The notes: generated by a model from the letters alone, not told the origin. Positions 23,222-31,995 are shown, counted from the first letter of the stretch. The stretch is 43,922 nucleotides of DNA from Deltaproteobacteria bacterium (GCA_021817825.1 JAKAFS010000025.1:1-43922); one strand, 5' to 3'. Translations and numbers: made by a program.

Positions 23222-25243
23222 ATGCAATCCTTTTCACCCCTTCAGCAACAAATCCTTCTCAAAGCCGGCATAGCGCTGTCGACCCTAACGGAATCGCAAG
23301 TGATTCAACTTGCGAACCATGATTCACAGGTGGAAAGCCTTACCGACGATCAGTTGGTGGAGTTCCTGAAGATCGCCAACGCGACCTATCGCGGCGGGGC
23401 GCCCATCATTCCCGATGATGAGTATGACTTCAGGTACCTGAACGAACTTCGCACCCGTCACCCACGCCACCCGTACTTATCGTCCGTTGAGCCTGAATCC
23501 TCGTTCGAAGGGAAAACCGTTGAACTGCCAGTCCCGATGCTGTCTACCGAAAAAACCTATTCCAAAGCAGACTTGCAAAAATGGCTCAGGGGAATCGAGA
23601 AAGAGGCCGCGAACGTGGGGATGGAGAGCGAACAGATCAGACTTCGGATCACGCCGAAGCTGGATGGTTATGCCGCCTACGATGACGGGCAATACCTTTA
23701 CACGCGCGGTGATGGCCATCGAGGAACCGATATCACCCGGGTCTTCGATAGAGGCCTATCCGTGGCCGGCAATGGCAAACGAGGTCAGGGCGCCGGGGAA
23801 ATTGTAATCCTGAAGTCCTTCTTTGTGCGCCATCTGGCGGAAAAGTTCGAAAACACGAGAAATTTTCAAGCAAGCATCATTCGTGAAAAGAACCTGGACC
23901 CCTTAACCGAAAAGGCCATTGCCGAAAAGGCCGCCGTTTTCTATCCCTTCGCCGCCTTGCCGGCCTGGAACGGCAGCATCGCTGAGTTTTTGTCCAAATT
24001 CGACGAGGTGGCCGGCGAGATCCGGAGTTCCGTGGACTTCGATGTCGACGGCATCGTCATCGAAGTGGTCAATGAAGATATCAAGCGTAATCTGGGGGCC
24101 ACAAGGCACCACCACCGCTGGCAATTGGCCTATAAAGAAAATCTGGAGAAGGCCATCGTTCAAGTTTTGGACGTTCGTCCCCAGACCTCGCGATCGGGCC
24201 GGGTAAATCCCGTTGCCGAATTGGAACCCACCCAATTGAGCGGCGCCTCCATCAGAAACGTGACGGCGCACCACTACAGGATGGTTGAGGAAAACGGGAT
24301 TGGTCCGGGCGCGGTCATCGAACTGATCAGAAGCGGGCTGGTCATTCCCAAAATTGAAAAAGTGCTCATCAAAGCGGAGCCGAAAATTCCCCAATGTTGC
24401 CCCAGTTGCGATACCGAACTCATTTGGCAAAGAGATTATCTCATCTGCCCCAACACCTCCGACTGTCCCGCTCAAATAGAAAACACGCTCGAACATTTTT
24501 TTAAGACCATAAAAAATGTCGATGGCTTTGGGTCCCAGACCATCAAAAGGCTGTACGCCGAGGGCATTCGGACCCTTTACGCCATCTACACCTTGGATAA
24601 AGACAAACTGCTTCAGATGGGATTTGGCGAGAAGACCGCCCAGAACTTGTTAGATCAACTCCAAAGGAGCAAGACGCAGCCTCTCGAAGACTGGCGTTTC
24701 TTGGCGGCCTTCGGGATTTACCACATGGGACTGGGCATGTGTGAAAAGTTGCTCCAGCACTATCGTCTGCAAGAAATCTTCGGTTTGACTGCCGATCAGC
24801 TCTTGTCGGTGGAGCGCTTTGCCAAAATCACCGCCAACGCCGTTGCCGAGGGGCTACAGAGGATTGAAGATCGGTTTTGGAATTTATATCATCTTGGATT
24901 CAATATTCAAACGACACCCCTCCTCACAGAGGGTTTGAAATCCGAAAACAGTCCCCTCGCCGGAAAATTGATTGTTTTCACCGGAGCCATGACCTCCGGG
25001 TCGCGGGAGGACTTGAAAAGCCGGGCCAAGGCCTTGGGAGCCCGCATTGCCGGCTCGGTAACGGGCAAAACGGACTTGCTGGTCGTCGGCAAAAACGTGG
25101 GAGCCGTCAAGATGAATGACGCCATAGGGAAAGGCGTCAAAATCATCTCGGAAGAGGACTATTTAGCGCTTATTTCTCAAAACCGGGCCCCGTCGCTCAC
25201 CGATGCCGATGCGCAATCGGAAGCGCAATTCAGTTTGTTTTAG
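23222..25243 (+). CDS. ligA: NAD+-dependent DNA ligase, divergent
   Basis: A 673-residue LigA-type ligase that seals nicks using NAD+. Seen: an Ia-like N-terminal domain (about 40-90), adenylation motif I KLDG with K146, motif region TRGDGHRGTDIT, motif IV DFDVDGIVIEV, an OB fold, a zinc finger with C393, C396, C409 and C415, a helix-hairpin-helix region (VDGFGSQTIKRL, MGFGEKTAQNLL), and a BRCT domain (about 577-650). Many positions depart from housekeeping LigA, e.g. SVEPESSFEG and QLAYKEN where AYKF is usual. The start ATG 23222, after GAGG, gives the canonical length; an upstream ATG at 23126 adds an arginine-rich stretch without homology features. Codon use is slightly less GC-rich than its neighbours. 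Could be a second, accessory ligase. Followed closely by acylphosphatase. Confidence 0.92.
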   Translation: MQSFSPLQQQILLKAGIALSTLTESQVIQLANHDSQVESLTDDQLVEFLKIANATYRGGAPIIPDDEYDFRYLNELRTRHPRHPYLSSVEPESSFEGKTVELPVPMLSTEKTYSKADLQKWLRGIEKEAANVGMESEQIRLRITPKLDGYAAYDDGQYLYTRGDGHRGTDITRVFDRGLSVAGNGKRGQGAGEIVILKSFFVRHLAEKFENTRNFQASIIREKNLDPLTEKAIAEKAAVFYPFAALPAWNGSIAEFLSKFDEVAGEIRSSVDFDVDGIVIEVVNEDIKRNLGATRHHHRWQLAYKENLEKAIVQVLDVRPQTSRSGRVNPVAELEPTQLSGASIRNVTAHHYRMVEENGIGPGAVIELIRSGLVIPKIEKVLIKAEPKIPQCCPSCDTELIWQRDYLICPNTSDCPAQIENTLEHFFKTIKNVDGFGSQTIKRLYAEGIRTLYAIYTLDKDKLLQMGFGEKTAQNLLDQLQRSKTQPLEDWRFLAAFGIYHMGLGMCEKLLQHYRLQEIFGLTADQLLSVERFAKITANAVAEGLQRIEDRFWNLYHLGFNIQTTPLLTEGLKSENSPLAGKLIVFTGAMTSGSREDLKSRAKALGARIAGSVTGKTDLLVVGKNVGAVKMNDAIGKGVKIISEEDYLALISQNRAPSLTDADAQSEAQFSLF

Positions 25244-25277
25244 CGAGAACGCTTTAGAGCTAGGAGAGGTAAAAAAC

Positions 25278-25553
25278 ATGAACAAGCGTTACCATGTCCT
25301 GATTCAAGGCCGCGTCCAGAGGGTCTACTTCCGGGCCAACACCCAGCGGCAGGCGAATGCTCTCGGGCTCACGGGCTGGGTCCGGAATCTTCCCGACGGC
25401 CGCGTGGAAGCCCTCTTCGAGGGCCCCGAGTCCAACGCCGTCGCCATGCGGGACTGGTGCCGGACGGGGACGCCGCCCGCCCGTGTCGACCTGCTGGAAG
25501 CCAGGGAAGAATCTCCGACCGGCGAGTTCACCAGCTTCGATATTCTCTACTAG
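25278..25553 (+). CDS. acyP: Acylphosphatase
   Basis: A 91-residue enzyme hydrolysing acyl phosphates. Motif GRVQRVYFRANTQRQANALG contains the catalytic Arg; WVRNLPDGRVEALFEG contains the catalytic Asn. The usual GVFFR/GVGFR appears as RVYFR, a modest deviation. ATG 25278 is set by GGAGAGG. It lies 34 bases after the ligase gene and may be read with it. Confidence 0.95.
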   Translation: MNKRYHVLIQGRVQRVYFRANTQRQANALGLTGWVRNLPDGRVEALFEGPESNAVAMRDWCRTGTPPARVDLLEAREESPTGEFTSFDILY

Positions 25554-25564
25554 CCCGCCTTCCC

Positions 25565-26746
25565 CTAACGAAATTTCTTCAGCACCTTCCCGAATCCCTC
25601 GATGGCCCCCAGGATGGTGGCATCATCGACGCAATAGGCGATCCGGATATGGCCGGGACCGGCGAAACCGCTTCCCGGGACGGTGAGAATCCGTTCTTCC
25701 TGAAGGGCATTGGCAAAGCGGACATCGTCGGCGATCGGCGTCGGAAGAAACAGGTAGAATGCCCCCTGGGGCTTGACGACCCGGTAGCCCACCGAAGCAA
25801 GCCCGTCGCAGAGCAGGTCCCGCTTCTTTCGGTACATCTCCACATCCACCTTCGCCCCCTGAAGGCCCGTGATTGCGCGCTGCATGAGCGCCGGGGCGTT
25901 CACGAAACCGAGGATCCGGTTGCAGAGCGTAAGGCCATTCATGACCACGTCATGATCGGCGATGGCCGGGTTGACGGCGATGTAACCCAGACGCTCGCCG
26001 GGCAGGGAAAGGCTCTTGGAGTACGAGGAGGCGATCAGGCTCTGGGGATAGGCGGAAAGAATGCTCGCCGGCGCCGCCCCGTCATAGACGATCTCGCTGT
26101 AGGGCTCGTCGGAGATCAGGTAGATCTCATGCCCCAATGCGCCGCTGCGCTCCGTAAGCAACGCCGCCAGGGCCGCGATGCTCGCCTGATCGTACACCTT
26201 TCCGGTGGGATTGTTGGGAGAGTTGATCAGAACGGCCTTCGTCTTGGCCGTAATGGCGCCGCGGATCGCCTCCAGATCGAGGGAAAAATCCTCCCGGGTC
26301 GGGACGGCGCGGATCTCGCCGCCGGCATTGTCCGCATAGAAGCGGTACTCGACAAAGAAGGGAGAAGGAACGATCACCTCATCGCCGGGATCCAGGAGGG
26401 TCTTGAGGATGACATTGAGCGCCCCGCCGGCGCCGCAGGTCATGATGATCTGCTCGGCCGTCAAGTTCACCTCCGCGCCGGGATTCACGGCAGCCGCGAC
26501 GGCGGCCCGCGTTTCGGGGTAGCCGGCATTGGGCATGTACATGTGTTTTCCGGGGATGTCGGCGCAAGAGATCTCCCGGAGACGTGCGCAGAATGCCTCG
26601 GGAGGGGCCACGTTGGGATTCCCGAGGCTGAAATCGAAGACGGCGGCATCGCCGTACTGTTCCTTGAGGCGGATACCCTCTTCGAACATCCTCCGGATGA
26701 ATGAGGATTGAGAGATAAAGCCGTTGATCTTCTTTGCGATCGCCAT
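25565..26746 (-). CDS. PLP-dependent class I/II aminotransferase
   Basis: A 393-residue fold-type I aminotransferase. Seen: FSLGNPNVAPP at the N-terminus, YMPNAGYPETR, the cofactor contact CGAGGALNVIL, INSPNNPTGKVY, the aspartate-containing SDEPYSEIVYDG, and the PLP lysine in SSYSKSLSLPGERLGY with the phosphate-binding region. It belongs with aspartate/alanine-type aminotransferases (AspC/AAT-like family); the amino donor is not decided by sequence. ATG 26746 follows GGGTGAT. It is convergent with acylphosphatase, 11 bases away. Confidence 0.92.
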   Translation of the reverse strand: MAIAKKINGFISQSSFIRRMFEEGIRLKEQYGDAAVFDFSLGNPNVAPPEAFCARLREISCADIPGKHMYMPNAGYPETRAAVAAAVNPGAEVNLTAEQIIMTCGAGGALNVILKTLLDPGDEVIVPSPFFVEYRFYADNAGGEIRAVPTREDFSLDLEAIRGAITAKTKAVLINSPNNPTGKVYDQASIAALAALLTERSGALGHEIYLISDEPYSEIVYDGAAPASILSAYPQSLIASSYSKSLSLPGERLGYIAVNPAIADHDVVMNGLTLCNRILGFVNAPALMQRAITGLQGAKVDVEMYRKKRDLLCDGLASVGYRVVKPQGAFYLFLPTPIADDVRFANALQEERILTVPGSGFAGPGHIRIAYCVDDATILGAIEGFGKVLKKFR

Positions 26747-27060
26747 GATGAATCACCCTTTGCAGCATATTTTTGTTGTCCACTCTCACGGGCCCGTTTC
26801 TCTGTCAAGGGAAAATGTGCAACCCCTCTTCCTTGCTCGGCAGCCGCCGCGCTGCCCACCGCCCCGCCTCCGGCGCCCATTTATTGATTGATTTTTTTCT
26901 CCATTACCTTTATGTTCCACCACTTGCACAAAGGATAGGCGTCTCGTGCGCAATCTTGCGACCCGGAATCGCACCTGTTTCGGCAGGACAAGACTATCGG
27001 CTATTCCAGGACATTCACGGGAACGACCTTCTTTTGAACACAGGACAGAAGGAGGAAACC
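26747..27060. other. Divergent intergenic region between aminotransferase and OmpA lipoprotein
   Basis: Contains the promoters of two divergent genes. I see an AT-rich segment around 26880-26925 (ATTGATTGATTTTTTTC) that could hold them, but no -35/-10 pair I would defend, and no hairpin or riboswitch-like structure. A frame open from 26773 into the lipoprotein gene is only upstream extension, since the signal peptide starts at 27061. Confidence 0.5.
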
Positions 27061-27921
27061 ATGGCTCGTCCATCCGCCAGTCTATTTATCGTCGTCGCGG
27101 CCCTGTTGATCCTCGGCGGCTGCGTTGCCAAAAGCGATTACCTGCAAAAGACGGCCGAAGCGGATGCCCTTGCCCGACGCCTGGAGGCGGCCGCCGCCGA
27201 GAACACCGCGCTCCAAGTGCGGATCGGCCAATTGGCCGCGGAAAAAGAACTGCGGGCGGCCGAATCGAAAGACCTCCAGGAGCGCCTCAAGGTCAAGTCG
27301 GAAGAAATGGTCAAGACCGTCCAGCAGATGAAAAACAGGGCCGCCGAACTGGAAGGCGATGCCCAGATGCTCAAGGAAAGCATCGATCTGTTGAAAAAGA
27401 CCAAGGAAGAGGCGATCAAAACCGTCAGTTCGACCTACGAAGACCTGCTCAAGGAAATGAAGGGGGAGATCGAGCAGGGACAGGTCGCCATCACCGAACT
27501 GAAGGGCAAACTGACCGTCGATGTGGTCGACAAGATCCTCTTCGCATCAGGGCAGGCGGAGGTCAAGCCGGAAGGGCTGGAAATCCTCAAGCGGGTGGTG
27601 GATATCCTCCGGACGGTCACGGACAAGACGATCCGCATCGAAGGACACACGGACAACGTCCCCATTGCCGGCGCCCTGGCCAAACGCTATCCCACCAACT
27701 GGGAACTCTCGGCGGCCCGGGCGGTCAATGTCGCCAGGTACCTGGCCAAAGAAGGTCTCGATCCTTCTCTTTTGTCGGCTGCCGCCTACGGCCAGTACCA
27801 ACCCGTGGCGGACAACGAGACCCCGGAAGGACGGGCCAAGAACCGGCGCATCGCGATCATCCTGCTGCCCAAAGAGGAAAGTACAACGAACGAAGGAACC
27901 ATCGATGACCCAAAGGAATAA
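27061..27921 (+). CDS. OmpA-family outer-membrane lipoprotein
   Basis: A 286-residue protein. Residues 1-21 are a lipoprotein signal (hydrophobic VVAALLIL, lipobox LGGC, C21), 25-160 a long coiled coil rich in Ala, Glu and Lys, and about 160-280 an OmpA-like peptidoglycan-binding domain (KILFASGQAEVKPEG, IRIEGHTDNVPI, NWELSAARAVNVARYL, AYGQYQPVADN, NRRIAIIL). It is anchored to the outer membrane and ties it to peptidoglycan, Pal- or MotB-like. ATG 27061 is fixed by GGAGGAAACC. Confidence 0.95.
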   Translation: MARPSASLFIVVAALLILGGCVAKSDYLQKTAEADALARRLEAAAAENTALQVRIGQLAAEKELRAAESKDLQERLKVKSEEMVKTVQQMKNRAAELEGDAQMLKESIDLLKKTKEEAIKTVSSTYEDLLKEMKGEIEQGQVAITELKGKLTVDVVDKILFASGQAEVKPEGLEILKRVVDILRTVTDKTIRIEGHTDNVPIAGALAKRYPTNWELSAARAVNVARYLAKEGLDPSLLSAAAYGQYQPVADNETPEGRAKNRRIAIILLPKEESTTNEGTIDDPKE

Positions 27922-28010
27922 GCGACCGGTAAGTATCCGGCCCTTCCTCGACAGGGTCGCGGCCGCTCCGGACCGGGGCTCTGTCGAACGGCAGCGCGGA
28001 AAGGGATGAC

Positions 28011-29057
28011 ATGACGGAACGACCGAACATCCGGGACCTCTCCCTGGAAGAGATCGAGTCCTGCATTGCCACCCTCGGCAAGGAGCGCTACCGGGCCCGG
28101 CAGATTCTGAAATGTCTCTACCAGGGCAATGCCACCTCCTTTGCCGAAATGACGACGCTGGCGCGTGAATTCCGTGACCGCTTGGAAGGGCTGTTCCGGA
28201 TCGCCGAGCCTAGACTGGAACGCTGCCTCACGGCGGCGGACGGGACGAAGAAACTCCTCTTTGCCCTCGAAGACGGGTTGACTGTAGAGAGCGTCCTCAT
28301 TCCGGGGAAGAACCACTGGACCGCTTGCATCTCCACCCAGGCGGGCTGCGCCATGGGCTGCCGTTTCTGCCTGACGGGCCGCGGCGGTTTCAAGCGCAAC
28401 CTCCGCCCCTCCGAGATCGTCGGGCAGATGACGATGCTCCGCCGCCACACGCCCGAGGGACCGAACACCAAGAACATCGTCATGATGGGCATGGGAGAGC
28501 CGCTGGCGAATTACGACGCCGTCGTCCAGGCGATCCGGCTTCTCACTTCCGACCATGGCCTGGGCCACTCGAACCGGAAAATCACCGTCTCCACCTGCGG
28601 GCTCGCTCCGCAGATCGTGCAACTGGGCAAGGAAATCTGCGTCAACCTCGCCATCTCTCTCAACGCCCCCGACGACAAACGGCGCAGCGAGTTGATGCCC
28701 ATCAACCGCACCTATCCCCTCCCGGAACTGCTGGCCGCCTGCCATTCCTATCCCATGCCGGGCCGGCGGATGCTGACCTTCGAATACATTCTCATGGCCG
28801 GGATCAACGACGCGCCCGCCGACGCGGAACAGGTCGCCCGGCTTCTCAAGGGGCTCCACTGCAAACTCAACCTCATCCCTTTCAACGAATTTCCCGGCTC
28901 TGCCTTCAGGACCCCAGCCCCGGAGGCCATCAGCGCCTTTCAGCAGGTTCTCCTCGACCGGAACTACACGGCGATCCTGCGGGCCAGCCATGGCCGGGAC
29001 ATCCTGGCGGCCTGCGGCCAGTTGAGCGGCGCGGCCGCCGCAACGGAAAAGCGTTAG
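28011..29057 (+). CDS. rlmN: 23S rRNA/tRNA adenine-C2 methyltransferase RlmN
   Basis: A 348-residue radical SAM methyltransferase that methylates A2503 of 23S rRNA and A37 of some tRNAs. The iron-sulphur motif is CAMGCRFC (C113, C117, C120); C335 in ILAACGQL matches the cysteine that carries the methyl group in the enzyme's mechanism. Blocks VESVLIPG, WTACISTQAGC and MMGMGEPLANYDAV are characteristic. Length and motif order are normal. ATG 28011 follows AAAGGGATG. A short 89-base gap separates it from the OmpA gene. Confidence 0.97.
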   Translation: MTERPNIRDLSLEEIESCIATLGKERYRARQILKCLYQGNATSFAEMTTLAREFRDRLEGLFRIAEPRLERCLTAADGTKKLLFALEDGLTVESVLIPGKNHWTACISTQAGCAMGCRFCLTGRGGFKRNLRPSEIVGQMTMLRRHTPEGPNTKNIVMMGMGEPLANYDAVVQAIRLLTSDHGLGHSNRKITVSTCGLAPQIVQLGKEICVNLAISLNAPDDKRRSELMPINRTYPLPELLAACHSYPMPGRRMLTFEYILMAGINDAPADAEQVARLLKGLHCKLNLIPFNEFPGSAFRTPAPEAISAFQQVLLDRNYTAILRASHGRDILAACGQLSGAAAATEKR

Positions 29058-29137
29058 GGTTCCCGGATTGACGAGGCCGGAGCGGCATCGGCCATCCTTT
29101 GATGGTCCGAAAACGCGCCGGCGAGCAAGGTGAAGAC

Positions 29138-29515
29138 ATGACGGCAAGGCTGGCGGCGGACCTGATCGTGATCCTGCACGGCGCCTTTGTCCTCTTCGCG
29201 GTTCTGGGGGGCTTGCTGGTCTTGCGGTATCGCTGGTGGGGATGGCTGCACGGCCCCGCCTTTCTTTGGGCGGGTTTCATCGAACTTTCCGGCGGGATCT
29301 GTCCCCTCACTCCCCTGGAGAACCGGCTCCGGGCACTGGGTGGAGAGGAAACCTATGGGGGAGGCTTTATCGAGCACACCCTCCTGCCCGTCCTTTACCC
29401 CGACGACCTCACCCGGAGTATTCAGATCGCGCTGGGACTCTTTGTCCTGCTGCTGAATGCCGCGCTCTACGGCCTTGCCTGGCATCGGTTCCGGCGGGAG
29501 CAGCGGCAGGATTGA
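29138..29515 (+). CDS. DUF2784 membrane protein
   Basis: A 125-residue protein matching the DUF2784 pattern: ADLIVILHGAFVLFAVLGGLLVL helix, WWGWLHGPAFLWAGFIELSGG, CPLTPLENRLR, and a last helix before a basic end. Three or four membrane helices. Function unknown. ATG 29138 is preferred over 29099 because the first helix begins immediately after it and AAGGTGAAGAC is upstream. It converges on bamD with no gap between the stops. Confidence 0.88.
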   Translation: MTARLAADLIVILHGAFVLFAVLGGLLVLRYRWWGWLHGPAFLWAGFIELSGGICPLTPLENRLRALGGEETYGGGFIEHTLLPVLYPDDLTRSIQIALGLFVLLLNAALYGLAWHRFRREQRQD

Positions 29516-30214
29516 CTATTTTTTCTTCTTGGCCTCTTCTTCGGCGATCCGGCGCTTCGTCTCGATGATATACTGGTTGGCCTTGTAATCGAGGCCGACA
29601 TTGGCGTAATCGCGGACGATCCTCTCGAACCGGCGCAGGGCCGCCTGATACTTCTTGTTCGTCAAATAGAACTCGCCGACGTAGAACTCCTGTTCCCCCA
29701 GGATCTTTTTGGTCTCCCGGATCATCTTCTCGGCCTGCAGGGCGAACCGACTGTTGGGAAACCGGGCCGCCAACTGCTCGAAGGCCTTGAGGGCCTTGAA
29801 GGACTCCGTTTGATCGCGATCGATCGTATCGATCTGATTGTAATGCGCCATCCCGATCTGGTACATGGCGTAGGGGAGATTTTCGTTCGTCGGGTGGAGA
29901 CTGATGAATTCCGAATAGGAAAGGTCGGCCTCGGGATACTCCTTGGCGGAGAAATAGGCGTCGGCCATCCCCAGCTCCGCCGAGAGGGCGTACTGGCTCA
30001 GAGGATATTCCTCCTTGACCCGCTGGAAGAGATCAATGGCCTTTTTGTAGCTTCCGTCCTGGTAATACTCTACCGCCTGCTGGTAAAGGCCGTCGGGAGA
30101 GGTTCGCGTCATGTCTGTCTTCTTGGCCCAGGGCCACCAGAGCTGGCAGCCGGAAAGCGTCAGGATCAGAACGAGAAGCGCCAACAGAGTCCGTTTGCTG
30201 CGCACGGTTTTCAC
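29516..30214 (-). CDS. bamD: Outer-membrane protein assembly factor BamD
   Basis: About 232 residues. Lipoprotein signal with lipobox LSGC (C23), then five TPR-like repeats (DGLYQQAVEYYQDGSYKKAIDLFQ onward) of the YfiO/BamD family, which bridge BamA and substrates in outer-membrane protein assembly. A positively charged end (AEEEAKKKK) closes it. GTG at 30214 is listed; a second GTG at 30205 has the better ribosome site (AAAGGTG), so the protein may begin three residues later. The gene is 16 bases from trxA on the same strand, so both share a promoter. Confidence 0.93.
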   Translation of the reverse strand: MKTVRSKRTLLALLVLILTLSGCQLWWPWAKKTDMTRTSPDGLYQQAVEYYQDGSYKKAIDLFQRVKEEYPLSQYALSAELGMADAYFSAKEYPEADLSYSEFISLHPTNENLPYAMYQIGMAHYNQIDTIDRDQTESFKALKAFEQLAARFPNSRFALQAEKMIRETKKILGEQEFYVGEFYLTNKKYQAALRRFERIVRDYANVGLDYKANQYIIETKRRIAEEEAKKKK

Positions 30215-30230
30215 CTTTCAAGGCCCCTTT

Positions 30231-30560
30231 CTACAGGGCCTTTTTGAGAAACGTCTCCAGGCGCTCCTTGGGCACGAGACCCACCAGGGTATCGAGCACC
30301 TTTCCTCCCTTGAAGAGCAGCACGGTCGGGATGCTCATCACGCCATAGGCCTGAGCCGTTTTCGGATTGTCATCGATGTTCACTTTGGCCACCTTGATCT
30401 GGCCTTTGTACTGATCGGCCAGGGCCTCGACGGAAGGACCGATGGCTTTGCAGGGACCGCACCAGGGCGCCCAGAAGTCGACCAGGGCCGGTTTGTCCGC
30501 CTTGAGAATCTCGTCGTCAAAATTTCCGTCGCCGACATGCACCACTACTTCTTCCGCCAT
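30231..30560 (-). CDS. trxA: Thioredoxin
   Basis: A 109-residue thioredoxin with the redox motif WCGPC (C34, C37), the FWAPWCGPCK block and the cis-proline loop SIPTVLLFKGG. It reduces protein disulphides in the cytoplasm. ATG 30560 follows AAGGAGGG. Transcribed with bamD from a sigma-70 promoter in the divergent gap. Confidence 0.97.
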   Translation of the reverse strand: MAEEVVVHVGDGNFDDEILKADKPALVDFWAPWCGPCKAIGPSVEALADQYKGQIKVAKVNIDDNPKTAQAYGVMSIPTVLLFKGGKVLDTLVGLVPKERLETFLKKAL

Positions 30561-30593
30561 ATGCTTCCCTCCTTACTATATGCTGTGGTCGGA

Positions 30594-30623
30594 ACTATGG
30601 CATATTCCGGCAAACGATGTCAA
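30594..30623 (-). promoter_or_regulatory. Sigma-70 promoter for trxA-bamD
   Basis: Read leftward: TTGACA (30618-30623), 18-base spacer, CATAGT (30594-30599). The -35 is consensus, the -10 matches four of six. Confidence 0.65.
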
Positions 30624-30630
30624 GTCGCCT

Positions 30631-30659
30631 TTGACAGCTTTCGGGAGATCTGCTATAGA
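30631..30659 (+). promoter_or_regulatory. Sigma-70 promoter for the nucleoside phosphorylase gene
   Basis: TTGACA (30631-30636), 17-base spacer, TATAGA (30654-30659): near-consensus and optimally spaced, back to back with the trxA promoter (the two -35 boxes are seven bases apart). Confidence 0.75.
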
Positions 30660-30720
30660 CGCCGACGACGGGCAGCAGACCCCCGGACACTCATGCTCCC
30701 TGGGGCAGTAAGGAGACCCG

Positions 30721-31434
30721 ATGCAACCGCTGGGTATCATCTCGGGAACCGTGTTCCTGCAAGGACAGGCGCACTTCAAGGAATTGCATGAAGAGACGGT
30801 GAAAACGATCTTCGGAGAGGCGTTGGTCCTCCGCTCGCCCGAGGTCGTCTTTATCCCCCGGCATGGGCAGGACCCCCAGCGGCACATCCTGCCCCACCTC
30901 ATCAACCATGGGGCCAACCTACAGGCGATGAAGGATCTGGGGGTGCGGGAAATCATCGGCATCCATTCGACCGGGTCCCTGAAACGGCGCCTCAAGCCCG
31001 GAATGCTGGTTGTCCCCGACGATTACCTCATGCCCACGCCGGGTCCTACGGTCGTCGGTGACCGGCCGCTGCATATCGTGCCGGTTCTGGACGAGCCGGT
31101 GCGGCAAAAGTGGCTGGCAGCGGCGCGGGAGGCCGCCGGCAAAGTCATCGACGGAGGGATCTACTGGCAGACCACCGGACCGCGTCTGGAAACGCGAGCG
31201 GAAATCGCGATGATGTCCCGCTTCGCCGACCTCGTGGGAATGACCATGGCCAGCGAAGCGATCGTCGCCCAGGAGTTGGGGCTCCCCTTTGCCTCGCTCT
31301 GCTCGGTGGACAACTTCGCCCACGGCCTCGTGGAAAAGGAACTGTCCATGGAAAAGATCCTCGCCACCGTTCGCCGCAACACCGAGACGATCGCGCGGAT
31401 CTTGACCTGCTACCTCGAACGGAACCTCCGCTGA
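30721..31434 (+). CDS. MTAP-family purine nucleoside phosphorylase
   Basis: A 237-residue phosphorylase of the MTAP/PNP type 1 family: FIPRHGQDPQRHILPHLINHGANLQAM, GIHSTGSLKRRLKPGMLVVPDDYL, TGPRLETRAEIAMM, VGMTMASEAIVAQELGLPFASL and VDNFAHGL. It cleaves a purine nucleoside such as methylthioadenosine or methylthioinosine with phosphate. Whether the base is adenine or hypoxanthine is not decided. AAGGAG precedes ATG 30721; the promoter is adjacent. Confidence 0.9.
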   Translation: MQPLGIISGTVFLQGQAHFKELHEETVKTIFGEALVLRSPEVVFIPRHGQDPQRHILPHLINHGANLQAMKDLGVREIIGIHSTGSLKRRLKPGMLVVPDDYLMPTPGPTVVGDRPLHIVPVLDEPVRQKWLAAAREAAGKVIDGGIYWQTTGPRLETRAEIAMMSRFADLVGMTMASEAIVAQELGLPFASLCSVDNFAHGLVEKELSMEKILATVRRNTETIARILTCYLERNLR

Positions 31435-31445
31435 CCTCCGTCAAG

Positions 31446-31540
31446 ACGCGCAAAAGCCGCAGAGCGAGGCGTATTTTGACATACGTCGAACGATGAGGTT
31501 TGCAGCGCAACGCCGCAGATGAGCCTTTTTCAACAGCCTG
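31446..31540. repeat. Putative interspersed repeat element
   Basis: The 106-base gap between the phosphorylase and the next gene contains a sequence (GCAAAAGCCGCAGAGCGAGG ... GATGAGCCTTTTTCAACAGCCTG) that I recall seeing in many copies between genes of deltaproteobacterial genomes; on the minus strand it reads as the pseudo-peptide MSKYASLCGFCAS. Only one copy lies in this window, so its repetitive nature cannot be shown here. It has no clear terminal inverted repeats. Confidence 0.45.
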
Positions 31541-31981
31541 TCAGAAGGCGCCGAGCTGACAGGGCTTGATCTTGATCCCCAGCTTCTCGCAGGCGGAAGA
31601 TACCTCCAGGCGCGGCATCTTCCGCAACTTGGCGATCTCCCAAGCGGCGGCGCAGGGCATGGGACCTGCGGGGCCGCCGACAAGACGGCTGCGGATCAGG
31701 GTTTCAAAGACGTGCGATACCTCCTCCGCCGGCTTGACCCCCTTTTCTGCCGGGCTGTGGCCGAAGAGCCCGAGCTGGCAGCCGTTGATCCGCACCTCCA
31801 AAAGATCCGCCGTCTTGCCGATCTCCGCCATCGTCACCGCAAGCTCCGCCGCCAAAGCTTCGGCAGCCGGACAGGAGAGTTTTCCTCCCACAGACTTCGC
31901 CTGCACCGCGGCGGCGAGCCCTTCGTCCACTTTTGCATCCCTGTGTTTGGCGGCGTAATGTCCCTTGTCGGTCTGTGTCAT
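31541..31981 (-). CDS. Uncharacterised protein with tandem C-x30-CQLG repeats
   Basis: A 146-residue protein built as two repeats of identical spacing: C37-x30-C68QLGLF and C110-x30-C141QLGAF, each an alpha-helical unit (CPAAEALAAEL, CAAAWEIAKLR) ending in a beta strand (LEVRINGCQLGLF, IKIKPCQLGAF). The four regularly placed cysteines suggest metal or redox function, and the helix-strand plan suggests duplicated winged HTH units. I cannot name the family. GGGGGG precedes ATG 31981. It is 14 bases from the ACT-domain gene on the same strand. Confidence 0.8.
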   Translation of the reverse strand: MTQTDKGHYAAKHRDAKVDEGLAAAVQAKSVGGKLSCPAAEALAAELAVTMAEIGKTADLLEVRINGCQLGLFGHSPAEKGVKPAEEVSHVFETLIRSRLVGGPAGPMPCAAAWEIAKLRKMPRLEVSSACEKLGIKIKPCQLGAF

Positions 31982-31995
31982 CTTCCCCCCCCTCG

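Noticed and set aside
27786..29147. Long minus-strand open frame opposite rlmN
   Set aside because: It is antisense to a clear rlmN and has the low-complexity composition of GC-rich shadow frames. The same applies to long antisense frames at 18642-20786, 31933-33813, 35558-37774 and 39584-41065.
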